A DNA stretch of 6,177 bases from Desulfovibrio desulfuricans (GCA_003251995.1 QKDT01000314.1:1-6177), one strand, 5' to 3'; positions 1 through 6,177 are shown, numbered from the stretch's first letter. The notes: generated from the letters alone by a model not told the origin. Translations and numbers: made by a program.

Positions 1-1863
1 GTTGGTGCGCAGGCCCACAAGCTCGCGCAGGCGCAACTGGGTACCGTGTTCCACAAAATGGTCGGGCAGGCCAAGCCGCTTGATGCGCTGACCTCGCATG
101 AGGCCCCTGTCATTCCAGAATTCCAGTACCGCGGATGAAAAGCCCCCAGCCAGCACGCCTTCTTCCACAATAAGAATACGGTCAAAAGCAGTGGCGATCT
201 CTGCCAACTGTTCTTCTGGCAAGGGTTTGATCCAGATGGGGTCAAAAACAAAGGGTTTTACGCCTGTTTGCTTTTCCACCAGGGCGGCGGCTTCCAGCGC
301 GGGGTGAGCACGGTTACCCAGGGCTATCACAGCAAGCCCTTCGCCCTGTTGCAGCACTTCACCCTTGCCGGGGGTCAGCAGCCGCGGCGCACCGTCGGAC
401 GCAACGCCAAAGGCGCTGCCGCGCGGATACCGCAGGGCGCACGGGCCGGGATGGCAAAGCGCCGTATGCAAACAGTGCCGCAGCAGATTTTCATTGCGCG
501 GGGCCAGCATGGTAATGTTGGGGATATGCCGCAGATAGGCGATATCAAACGCACCATGGTGCGTTGCCCCGTCTTCGCCCACCAGGCCAGCGCGGTCTAC
601 GCAAAAAGTAACGGGCAGGTTTTGCAGGCACACGTCATGCACAACCTGATCATACGCCCGCTGTAAAAATGTGGAGTACACCGCCAGCGCGGGCCGGTAT
701 CCCTGGCTTGCCAGACCAGCCGCAAAGGTTACTGCGTGCTGCTCGCAAATACCCACATCCACAAAGCGGTCGGGAAAACGCGCGCGGAACTTGTCCGTGC
801 CGGTACCCTCGGGCATGGCTGCCGTTATGGCTATGATCTTGTCATCGCGCTCTGCAAGCTCGGTCAGAGTATTGCTGAATACAGAGGTAAACGAAGGCAA
901 TTTGGCAGTGGAGGCAACAGGCTGCCCGGTTTCGGGCGTAAACAGGCCGATGCCGTGGTACAGCGTGGGATTTTTTTCCGCCGGGCCGTAGCCCTTGCCC
1001 TTTTGGGTGCGCACGTGCAGCAGCACGGGGCCGTCCTCAATGGCGGCAGCCATCTCCAGATGGCGGCGCAGACTGGTGATGTCGTGCCCGTCCACCGGGC
1101 CGATGTAGTTGAAGCGAAAAGCCTCAAACAGCATGCCAGGCGTAAAGAAAGATTTGAAGCTCCACTCGCCCCGCATGGCGTAGACCGCCAGCTTTTGACC
1201 AATACGCGGAATAGACCGCAGGAAATTGAGTACTTCCTTGCGGGTCTGGCGCACCCACCGCTGGGAGAGCGTGCGGCTCAAAAACAGGGAGAGCGCGCCC
1301 ACGTTGGGCGAGATGGACATTTCATTGTCGTTGAGTACCACAATGAGCCGCCGCCCCATGTGCCCGGCAAGATTAAGGCCTTCAAAGGCCTCGCCAGCCG
1401 TCAGCGAACCATCGCCGATGACAGCCAGCACATGGTGCTTGAGACAGGAAAGATCGCGGGCCAGCGCCATGCCCAGCGCGGCAGAAATGGACGTGGAGGA
1501 ATGCCCCACGCCAAAATGGTCATAAGAGCTTTCTGCCATGCGCGGAAAGCCAGAAATACCGCCAAAAGACCGTAGGGTGTGAAAATTCTGGGCACGACCC
1601 GTCAGCAGTTTGTAGGCATAGGCCTGATGCCCCACATCCCAGATAAGTTTGTCATTTTCCACATTAAACGTGGCAAGCAGGGCCAGTGTAAGCTCGACCA
1701 CGCCCAGTGAGGGCGCAAGATGCCCTCCGTTACGCGATACGGTTTCAATAATGCGGCTGCGTACTTCGCCTGCCAGTTGCGCCAATTGGGCGTCAGAAAA
1801 GGTATTCAACTGGGCTGGGCTGCTGATGCCGTCCAGCAATGCGCTTTGCTCTGTGGTGTCCAT
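1..1863 (-). CDS. dxs: 1-deoxy-D-xylulose-5-phosphate synthase (3' end beyond window)
   Basis: Dxs is a cytoplasmic thiamine-diphosphate enzyme that condenses pyruvate with glyceraldehyde 3-phosphate to DXP and CO2, the first step of the MEP isoprenoid pathway; DXP also feeds thiamine and pyridoxal synthesis. The frame stays open for 621 codons from the ATG at 1863 to the window edge. Visible landmarks are GGHLAPSLGVVEL (residues 46-58), DVGHQAY (76-82), the ThDP/Mg motif GDGSLTAGEAFEGLN (150-164) with NDNEMSIS (178-185), GPVDGHD (255-261), the pyrimidine-domain GICEQHAV with the catalytic-type Glu at 374, GEDGATHHGAFD (429-440), and RYPRG (478-482). The C-terminal transketolase-like domain follows, with GLPDHFVEHGTQ at 598-609. 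Family members are usually about 620-640 residues, so only about 10-25 residues plus the stop are missing. The ATG lies 1 nt after the ispA stop (TGAGATG), and GAGGG at 1877-1873 sits 9 nt upstream. A Cys replaces the Ala usual before the catalytic Glu; I expect this to be neutral. Identification is secure. Confidence 0.97.
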   Translation of the reverse strand, partial: MDTTEQSALLDGISSPAQLNTFSDAQLAQLAGEVRSRIIETVSRNGGHLAPSLGVVELTLALLATFNVENDKLIWDVGHQAYAYKLLTGRAQNFHTLRSFGGISGFPRMAESSYDHFGVGHSSTSISAALGMALARDLSCLKHHVLAVIGDGSLTAGEAFEGLNLAGHMGRRLIVVLNDNEMSISPNVGALSLFLSRTLSQRWVRQTRKEVLNFLRSIPRIGQKLAVYAMRGEWSFKSFFTPGMLFEAFRFNYIGPVDGHDITSLRRHLEMAAAIEDGPVLLHVRTQKGKGYGPAEKNPTLYHGIGLFTPETGQPVASTAKLPSFTSVFSNTLTELAERDDKIIAITAAMPEGTGTDKFRARFPDRFVDVGICEQHAVTFAAGLASQGYRPALAVYSTFLQRAYDQVVHDVCLQNLPVTFCVDRAGLVGEDGATHHGAFDIAYLRHIPNITMLAPRNENLLRHCLHTALCHPGPCALRYPRGSAFGVASDGAPRLLTPGKGEVLQQGEGLAVIALGNRAHPALEAAALVEKQTGVKPFVFDPIWIKPLPEEQLAEIATAFDRILIVEEGVLAGGFSSAVLEFWNDRGLMRGQRIKRLGLPDHFVEHGTQLRLRELVGLRTN

Positions 1864-1864
1864 C

Positions 1865-2758
1865 TCAGGCAGCCCTCGTTACCGTATAATCAGCCAGGGC
1901 GCGCAGAAATTCCGCTTCCTGCCCTTCAAAACCGGTCAACGCATCCTGCGCGGCCTGAGCCTGCGCGCGCGCCAGTTCACGGCTTTTTTCCAGGCCCAGC
2001 AAGGCCGGATACGTACTCTTGCCCTGCTCTTCATCGCTGCCAGCGGGTTTGCCCAGTGTTTCAGTGTCTGAAACGACATCAAGGATGTCGTCCGCAATCT
2101 GAAACGCCACGCCCAACGCCGCGCCGTAAGCAGATATGGCTTCGCGCACGGGCCGCTCGGCCCCGGCAAGAATGGCCCCGCACAGACACGATGCCCGCAA
2201 GAGCGCCCCGGTTTTCATGGCGTGTACGGCACGCATCTGCTCAAGGGTAATGGAGGACGCGCCAGTGTAGATCATATCCCATTCCTGCCCGCCCACCATG
2301 CCGGAAGACCCCGCCGCCATGGCAATCTCGGCAACGGCGTCGAGCACTCGTTCAGGGGATTCTGCGGTGCGGCACATAACCATAAAGGCATCCGTAAGCA
2401 GGCCATCGCCTGCAAGAATGGCAGTGGCTTCGTCAAAAGCTTTGTGATTCGAGGGTTTGCCACGGCGCAGGTCGTCATCGTCCATGGCGGGGAGGTCGTC
2501 GTGGATGAGCGAATAGGTGTGGATCATCTCAATGGCGGCAGCAAAAGGCATGCTGCGCTGCGGCGAAAGGCCGCACAAGGCCGCTGTGCTCAGGCACAAA
2601 ACAGGGCGCAAACGCTTGCCCCCGGCCTGGAGGCTGTACAGCATGGAATCCTTGAGCCTCTGGGGCATATCGCGCCCATCAAGACAGGTGGCCAGATAGG
2701 CTTCCACATCCTTGCCCCGCGTGCGCAGCAGGGCCTTCATGTCAGCAACGCTCATCAT
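1865..2758 (-). CDS. ispA: Polyprenyl synthetase, probable (2E,6E)-farnesyl diphosphate synthase
   Basis: This 297-residue, all-helical trans-prenyltransferase adds isopentenyl diphosphate to dimethylallyl diphosphate and then to geranyl diphosphate, giving farnesyl diphosphate for undecaprenyl and quinone synthesis. Visible motifs are GGKRLRP (46-52, diphosphate binding); the first aspartate-rich motif DDLPAMDDDDLRRG (87-100); GMVGGQ (153-158); KTG (182-184); and the second aspartate-rich motif FQIADDILDVVSD (219-231), followed by GKPAGSDEEQGKSTYP. The two-residue insertion in the first motif (DDxxxxD) and the preceding YSLIH match bacterial type II farnesyl diphosphate synthases such as E. 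coli IspA. A geranylgeranyl product cannot be excluded from sequence alone. Length is normal. The start has two adjacent ATG codons (2758 and 2755). The first is 3 nt after the xseB stop, and AGGAGG at 2775-2770 lies 11 nt upstream, inside the xseB coding end. The stop is 1 nt from the dxs ATG, so the gene is probably translationally coupled on both sides. The order xseB-ispA-dxs is also found in E. coli. Confidence 0.95.
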   Translation of the reverse strand: MMSVADMKALLRTRGKDVEAYLATCLDGRDMPQRLKDSMLYSLQAGGKRLRPVLCLSTAALCGLSPQRSMPFAAAIEMIHTYSLIHDDLPAMDDDDLRRGKPSNHKAFDEATAILAGDGLLTDAFMVMCRTAESPERVLDAVAEIAMAAGSSGMVGGQEWDMIYTGASSITLEQMRAVHAMKTGALLRASCLCGAILAGAERPVREAISAYGAALGVAFQIADDILDVVSDTETLGKPAGSDEEQGKSTYPALLGLEKSRELARAQAQAAQDALTGFEGQEAEFLRALADYTVTRAA

Positions 2759-2761
2759 CGC

Positions 2762-3022
2762 CTATTCCGCCTCCTCTTCTGCATTCAGCCCGCTCCCGGT
2801 CACAGGGCGTGACTCAAACGGACGAGCCTGACCATCCTGCCAGATTTCAAGCTCATGTCGGGCTTTATCGAGCTGCTCGCGGCAATAGCGCGAGCAAGCC
2901 GCTCCTTCCTTATACAAGGCCATGCCCTTTTCAAGAGGCAGGTCGCCGTTTTCAAGCGCCGCCACTATTTCCTGAAGTCGGGCCATCTTTTTTTCAAAAG
3001 TATTGTCAGTTTTGGCGCTCAT
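2762..3022 (-). CDS. xseB: Exodeoxyribonuclease VII small subunit
   Basis: This 86-residue protein matches the ExoVII small-subunit family. The core FEKKMARLQEIVAALENGD (9-27), then LPLEKGMALYKEGAACSRYCREQLDKA (28-54), has the conserved pattern of two helices forming a hairpin that packs on the long C-terminal helices of XseA. Several XseB copies bind each XseA in the enzyme, which degrades single-stranded DNA in the cytoplasm from both ends without needing metal. The last 25 or so residues (SRPVTGSGLNAEEEAE) are a hydrophilic, acidic tail, commonly variable in this family. The ATG overlaps the stop of the upstream M23 gene as ATGA (4 nt), and AAGGA at 3036-3032 lies 9 nt upstream, so the start is well defined. 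Its 3' end carries the ribosome-binding site for ispA. The gene is unusual in being separated from xseA by a peptidase gene, although all three are packed together. Confidence 0.94.
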   Translation of the reverse strand: MSAKTDNTFEKKMARLQEIVAALENGDLPLEKGMALYKEGAACSRYCREQLDKARHELEIWQDGQARPFESRPVTGSGLNAEEEAE

Positions 3023-3966
3023 GGTTTGCTTTCCTTAGTGGCGTTTCCGGTTGTCAAAAAGGGCTGCGGATCAACCGACACGCCCTGAACCAGAAGCGAA
3101 AGATGCAGATGCGGCCCGGTAACGCGGCCCGTGGCCCCAACGCGCCCCAAAACCTGCCCCTTACGCACCCGTTCGCCATTTTGCACCAGTATTTCAGAGA
3201 GGTGCAGATACGCGGTGAACACCCCTTCGCCGTGATTGATGTACACTACATTACCAGAGAAGTACAAATTCCCCGTCAGGGCCACCTGACCATCGGCGCA
3301 GGCAAGAACAGGCTGCCCCTGCGGGCCTCGTAGATCAAGCCCTTTGTGTACCCCACGTGGTTGCCCGTTGAAAACACGCTTTAGGCCGTACAGGCTTGAA
3401 ACATCGCCGGGTACGGGCCGGGTAAGGGGCAATACCCACAGGCGCTCTTGCAGACGCTGCGCCAAAGCCTGACGCACCTTTTCCCTGTCGGCCTTGATAC
3501 GGGCCATTTCCGCCGCCGGGGGATCAACATATTTTTTGTCCACGTTCAGCTTTTGCACAGGTCGGTCCTTATCAAAAAAGCCAACCTTGCGGGCCGTTAC
3601 GGGTGCGTCCTTGCCGCCGCCCAAAACCACGGCGAGGTTCTGTGATGTTTCTTTTTCTTCCAGCGGCACGGGCAGCAGCATGACCGCCTGCCAGCGTGCG
3701 GCAACCCCCGCAGTGGTAGTGACATTTACCTGCTCGGCCTTGGCCTCGTAGGTTTTGCCCAGCCAGCGGAATGTAAATATTTTTGTGGGCGCGTCGCTGA
3801 CCGCCAGTGCGGGAAAGGCATCCCCACGAGCTACAGACTCCGGCGCGTCAAGTGCCAGGGATGGGATTGGGGATAGTGCGGCAGATGGCGCAGCAAGAGC
3901 GGCAGTATGAGCAAAAACAACAGACCACGCCAGCAGCGACATCAGAGCGCGCATAAGCACAGACAT
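3019..3966 (-). CDS. Exported M23 (LytM-type) metallopeptidase
   Basis: This is a 315-residue predicted periplasmic peptidoglycan endopeptidase. The N-terminus (MSVLMRALMSLLAWSVVFAHTA) is a typical Sec signal peptide with Arg at 6, a hydrophobic core, and a probable cut after ALA at about residue 25. Residues 40-140 form a beta-rich domain (for example FTFRWLGKTYEAKAEQVNVT), of the sort found ahead of M23 domains in related proteins. Residues 137-175 (VQKLNVDKKYVDPP, then a charged helix) form a linker. The peptidase domain covers about 185-305. Zinc ligands are H207 and D211 in GVHKGLDLRG and H288 in HLHLSL (HxH, 286-288); the second catalytic His is H255 in AYLHLS. All key residues are present, so it should be an active enzyme rather than an EnvC/NlpD-type regulator. 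Its physiological substrate cannot be told from sequence. The ATG overlaps the xseA stop by 1 nt (TGATG), with AAGGA at 3982-3978; a start at M5 is possible but less favoured. Its stop overlaps xseB. Confidence 0.92.
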   Translation of the reverse strand: MSVLMRALMSLLAWSVVFAHTAALAAPSAALSPIPSLALDAPESVARGDAFPALAVSDAPTKIFTFRWLGKTYEAKAEQVNVTTTAGVAARWQAVMLLPVPLEEKETSQNLAVVLGGGKDAPVTARKVGFFDKDRPVQKLNVDKKYVDPPAAEMARIKADREKVRQALAQRLQERLWVLPLTRPVPGDVSSLYGLKRVFNGQPRGVHKGLDLRGPQGQPVLACADGQVALTGNLYFSGNVVYINHGEGVFTAYLHLSEILVQNGERVRKGQVLGRVGATGRVTGPHLHLSLLVQGVSVDPQPFLTTGNATKESKP

Positions 3967-5507
3967 CAGCTTTTCCGTCCTTGTTTTTCTTCAATTGGCT
4001 TGGCAACGGCTTTATCAAACGGCACCACATCAGGTTCGGCAACTGGCTCTGCATCGGGCATGACCTTGCTGACCACGGCGGCAAGGCTTCCATCCGCCAA
4101 CCTCACGGTTATGCCACTGCCTGCGGGGGCTGCCGCCACAGAGCGCAACAGGCCGCCGTCCGCACCGCGCACAAGGGCATAGCCGCGCTTAAGCGGCGCA
4201 AGCGGGTTGGCGGCAGCCAGAGCAAATTCACACCGTTCAAGCTCGCGCCCGTAGCGGGCCAGCATATCCTGCCCCGCAACCTGCAAGCGCTGATGCGCAG
4301 TCTCAAGCCGTTGTTCCTGCGCAGTCAGCATACGTGGCATGGCAGCGCCCAAACTGGCAGAAAGCCCCTCTACCCTGCTTGCCAGCACATCCAGCCGGGC
4401 AGGGCTAAAGGCGTTTTGCAGGGCGCGCTCAAGCCTGTCGCGTTGCGATTCTGTCGCCTCCAGCCACTGCCGGGCAGCCCGGTGCAATGAGCGGTGCAGG
4501 CCATCAAGCTGTTCTGCCAGACGCGCCTGATGCCGCATGGGCGAAAACCAGCGCAAGGCGTTTTCAAACTGGGCAAGAGATTGCCCAGCAGTATCAAGCC
4601 GCCACCGCGTCGCGCGCACAAGGGCCGCCTCCGCCTCGTCAACCTTTTGCACCAGCTCGGCCCGCGCGGGCCAAAGCAGTTGGGCCGCATGCGAGGGAGT
4701 TGCCGCGCGCAGGTCGGCTGTCATGTCCGCAAGGGTAACATCCACCTCATGCCCAATGCCCGCCAGCACCGGCAGGCGCGACTGAAAAACGGCTTCTGCC
4801 ACGGCTTCTTCATTAAAAGCCCACAAGTCTTCCAGCGAACCGCCGCCGCGAACCAGCACCACAACCTGCGCCCAACCTTGCGCGTTGGCCTCTTGCAAGG
4901 CCCGCACAATGGAAGGCGCGGCATCAGCCCCCTGCACCAAGGCTGGGAACAGCCGAATGCGCGCCCCGCTGCCGCGGCTGGCTGCCAGCTCCAAAACATC
5001 GTGAATAGCCGCCCCCGTGGGGGACGTGATCAGGGCTACCCGTTGCGGATCATACGGCAAGGGGCGCTTGCGCTCATGGCTGAAATAGCCCAGGGCCGCC
5101 AGCTTGCGCTTGCTGGCCTCAAAGGCCTGCGCCAACAAGCCCTCGCCCGCTGGCTGCACAAGCTCCACCGCAAGCTGATATTGCCCACGCGGGGCATACA
5201 GGGTAATGCGCCCGGCGCACAGCACATCCAGCCCATTGCGCAAAAGCTCCAGCGGCGATGGACGGGGGGAGTCAAAAACCTCGCCCGTCAGCGGATCAAA
5301 CCCCTGGCTGGTTTGGCGCTGCATGTGCCTGAACCACACACACTGCAACTGCGCATCCGCATCCTTGAGAGAAAAATAGACGTGCCCCGAGCCGGGGCGG
5401 GTAAGGTTGGTCACCTCGCCCCGCACCCAAACAAAGGGAAAACGCCCCTCAAGGGTTTTGCGCATCTGTTCCGTGAGCTCACGGACAGACAGTATGGATT
5501 CCTGCAT
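3966..5507 (-). CDS. xseA: Exodeoxyribonuclease VII large subunit
   Basis: XseA is the catalytic subunit of ExoVII, which trims single-stranded DNA to oligonucleotides and acts in mismatch repair and in repair of DNA-protein damage. The protein has 513 residues. An N-terminal OB-fold spans about 5-118 (SVRELTEQMRKTLE, VWVRGEVTNLTRPGSGHVYFSLKD). The nuclease domain spans about 120-290 with ALITSPTGAAIHDVLE (158-173), VRGGGSLEDLWAFNEE (219-234) and GIGHEVDVTLADMTADLRAATPSHAAQ (250-276). D170, R220, H253 and D256 correspond to the residues I recall as essential in E. coli XseA. A long coiled-coil region (about 280-430) should bind XseB, and the C-terminal cap contains NPLAPLKRGYALVRG (434-448). 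Residues 484-513 form a Pro/Glu/Lys-rich tail past the family core. The ATG at 5507 has GGAG only 4 nt upstream (5515-5512), which is short, but family similarity begins within the first residues, so this start is right. It is the first gene of the tight five-gene block, 199 bp after proS. No clear sigma-70 promoter is visible ahead of it. Confidence 0.97.
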   Translation of the reverse strand: MQESILSVRELTEQMRKTLEGRFPFVWVRGEVTNLTRPGSGHVYFSLKDADAQLQCVWFRHMQRQTSQGFDPLTGEVFDSPRPSPLELLRNGLDVLCAGRITLYAPRGQYQLAVELVQPAGEGLLAQAFEASKRKLAALGYFSHERKRPLPYDPQRVALITSPTGAAIHDVLELAASRGSGARIRLFPALVQGADAAPSIVRALQEANAQGWAQVVVLVRGGGSLEDLWAFNEEAVAEAVFQSRLPVLAGIGHEVDVTLADMTADLRAATPSHAAQLLWPARAELVQKVDEAEAALVRATRWRLDTAGQSLAQFENALRWFSPMRHQARLAEQLDGLHRSLHRAARQWLEATESQRDRLERALQNAFSPARLDVLASRVEGLSASLGAAMPRMLTAQEQRLETAHQRLQVAGQDMLARYGRELERCEFALAAANPLAPLKRGYALVRGADGGLLRSVAAAPAGSGITVRLADGSLAAVVSKVMPDAEPVAEPDVVPFDKAVAKPIEEKQGRKS

Positions 5508-5553
5508 GATGCTCCGCGTGCGGCTGTGTGCCCAAAAACTTTGTCATCCGTTG

Positions 5554-5590
5554 TTGATGAAGGGGCGCTTATGCAGCGCCCCTTCATCAA
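5554..5590 (-). terminator. Perfect 16-bp stem-loop between proS and xseA (terminator or attenuator candidate)
   Basis: The arms 5554-5569 (TTGATGAAGGGGCGCT on the plus strand) and 5575-5590 (AGCGCCCCTTCATCAA) are exact reverse complements around a 5-nt loop (5570-5574). In the minus-strand transcript the GC-rich top of the stem is followed by UUCAUCAA and then CAACGG, so there is no proper U-tract; the plus strand has none either. It lies 116 nt after the proS stop and 46 nt before the xseA ATG. Possible roles are a weak or Rho-assisted terminator for proS, a 5'-leader structure on the xseA mRNA, or an RNA-processing or stability element. The dyad is certain; its function is inferred. Confidence 0.4.
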
Positions 5591-5614
5591 TGTATTGCAT
5601 CCCTAAAATCCCCG

Positions 5615-5634
5615 TTGCTGCACCGGTGCCGCAA
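5615..5634. repeat. Near-perfect 20-bp palindrome, operator-like
   Basis: The plus strand reads TTGCTGCACCGGTGCCGCAA. The central ten bases GCACCGGTGC (5620-5629) are a perfect palindrome, and the flanking TTGC/GCAA also match, leaving one mismatched pair (T5619 with C5630). With no loop, it is better suited to binding a dimeric regulator than to folding as an RNA hairpin. It lies 108 nt upstream of the xseA start and 73 nt after the proS stop. On the minus strand it also satisfies the GG-N10-GC spacing of a sigma-54 promoter (CGGCAC at 5631-5626, GC at 5618-5617), but the rest of the -12 element is poor. The regulator, if any, is unknown. Confidence 0.4.
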
Positions 5635-5673
5635 ATGGCCCGCACAGAGGCGGAACCCAGGAATTTCAAAAGG

Positions 5674-5689
5674 CAAGAATGTATTCTTG
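5674..5689. repeat. Short inverted repeat just after proS
   Basis: CAAGAAT (5674-5680) and ATTCTTG (5683-5689) are exact inverted repeats separated by 2 nt. The site begins 18 nt after the proS stop, is AT-rich in a GC-rich region, and has no adjoining T-tract on either strand, so it does not look like an intrinsic terminator. It could be a small operator for the xseA operon. A 7-bp dyad may also arise by chance, so the function is uncertain. Confidence 0.25.
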
Positions 5690-5706
5690 TAGCCAGCGGC
5701 AGAGGT

Positions 5707-6177
5707 CTAGCCCTGCTGCTGCGCCCAGCCGTCGCGAACCTTGGCGGCCCAGGCAGAAAAGGCTTCTGCCATGGCATCGGCGGGCAGTTCGCCCTTTTCT
5801 CCACTACGGCGGTCCTTGCATTCCACAATGCCCTTGGCAAGACCTTTGCCGCCCACCACGAGCTGCATGGGAATACCCAGCAAATCCGCGTCCTTGAATT
5901 TAACGCCGGGGCGCTCTTCGCGGTCGTCCATCAGCACGTCCACGCCCATATCCTTGAGCATGGCGTATATCTGCTCGACCTTGGCGTTGACCTCGTCGTT
6001 GCGCGGGTCAAGGTTCAGCAGAATGCAATCGTAGGGGGCCAGCGGCGGCGGAAACACAATGCCGTGTTCGTCGTTGTTCTGCTCGATGGCGGCAGCAGCC
6101 ACGCGGGAAACACCGATGCCGTAGCAGCCCATGATCATGATCTGTTCCTTGCCGTTTTCGTCAAGGAAGGCAGCATG
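5707..6177 (-). CDS. proS: Prolyl-tRNA synthetase, C-terminal part (5' end beyond window)
   Basis: ProS charges tRNA-Pro with proline in the cytoplasm. The last 156 codons and the TAG stop are in the window; the frame is open through the right edge, so the start lies outside. Counting from the edge, the fragment opens with HAAFLDENGKEQIMIMGCYGIGVSR. GCYGIGVSR (17-25) is class II synthetase motif 3, whose Arg contacts ATP. The class II tail follows (AAAAIEQNNDEHGIVFPPPLAPYD), then the anticodon-binding domain from about 47 to 145 (CILLNLDPRNDEV, DVLMDDREERPGVKFKDADLLGIPMQLVVGGKGL). This is the bacterial-type ProRS, which normally carries an editing insertion; that part would lie outside the window. 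The C-terminus (GWAQQQG) ends as expected. Whether proS is cotranscribed with xseA depends on the stem-loop in the gap between them. Confidence 0.96.
   Translation of the reverse strand, partial: HAAFLDENGKEQIMIMGCYGIGVSRVAAAAIEQNNDEHGIVFPPPLAPYDCILLNLDPRNDEVNAKVEQIYAMLKDMGVDVLMDDREERPGVKFKDADLLGIPMQLVVGGKGLAKGIVECKDRRSGEKGELPADAMAEAFSAWAAKVRDGWAQQQG

Noticed and set aside
736..1575. Plus-strand open frame of 279 codons opposite dxs
   Set aside because: It lies wholly antisense to dxs, including the ThDP motif and other conserved regions, and has no domain-like features.
5012..5023. CCCCC-GT-GGGGG inverted repeat inside xseA
   Set aside because: It is fully explained by GC-rich codons for the conserved TSPTGAA motif of XseA, and there is no T-tract.
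4494..5606. Plus-strand open frame of 370 codons opposite xseA
   Set aside because: It is antisense to an unmistakable xseA, its protein is rich in Arg, Gln, Pro and Ala with no recognisable motif, and long antisense frames are expected in GC-rich coding DNA.
5617..5631. Sigma-54 promoter on the minus strand
   Set aside because: The GG-N10-GC spacing and CGGCAC fit, but the T residues of the -12 element are missing and the match coincides with a palindrome that already produces such symmetry. It is mentioned as a possibility but not annotated as a promoter.
5662..5667. TTGAAA on the minus strand as a -35 box for xseA
   Set aside because: At 16-18 bp spacing there is no acceptable -10 hexamer (the sequence there is TGTGCG-like).
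5508..5706. tRNA or small RNA gene in the intergenic gap
   Set aside because: A GGGTTCC stretch on the minus strand recalls a T-loop, but no acceptor, D or anticodon stems fit around it.
5544..5840. Minus-strand open frame of 98 codons across the proS end and the stem-loop
   Set aside because: It is out of frame with proS over most of its length, and its end simply reads through the inverted repeat. No ribosome-binding site or family resemblance is seen.

Overview
The window looks like chromosomal housekeeping DNA from a GC-rich Gram-negative bacterium, most likely a sulfate reducer of the Desulfovibrio group (Desulfovibrionaceae). This placement is an inference from protein style, base composition and my memory of this gene order in that group; no search was run. 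Every real gene lies on the minus strand, so the biological reading direction runs from high to low coordinates. About 97% of the window is coding. I see no tRNA or rRNA gene, mobile element, CRISPR array or phage gene. || Layout in reading direction: the 3' end of proS (prolyl-tRNA synthetase) enters at 6177 and stops at 5707. A 199-bp intergenic gap (5706-5508) follows and carries three inverted repeats. Five tightly packed genes come next: xseA (exonuclease VII large subunit), an exported M23/LytM-type metallopeptidase, xseB (exonuclease VII small subunit), ispA (farnesyl diphosphate synthase) and dxs (1-deoxy-D-xylulose-5-phosphate synthase). The dxs gene runs off the left edge shortly before its expected end. 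|| Junctions in the five-gene block: xseA and the M23 gene overlap by 1 nt (TGATG), the M23 gene and xseB overlap by 4 nt (ATGA), xseB and ispA are 3 nt apart, and ispA and dxs are 1 nt apart. This strongly suggests one polycistronic mRNA with translational coupling. || Functionally the block joins DNA repair (the two ExoVII subunits), envelope work (the M23 peptidase) and isoprenoid synthesis. Dxs makes the first committed metabolite of the MEP pathway. IspA condenses the pathway's C5 products to the C15 precursor of undecaprenyl phosphate (the peptidoglycan lipid carrier) and quinone side chains. A loose envelope link between M23, IspA and Dxs is possible but speculative. || No previously undescribed system is evident. 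The points most worth a second look are the three dyads in the proS-xseA gap, above all a perfect 16-bp stem-loop and a nearly perfect 20-bp palindrome, and the M23 gene sitting between the two ExoVII subunit genes.
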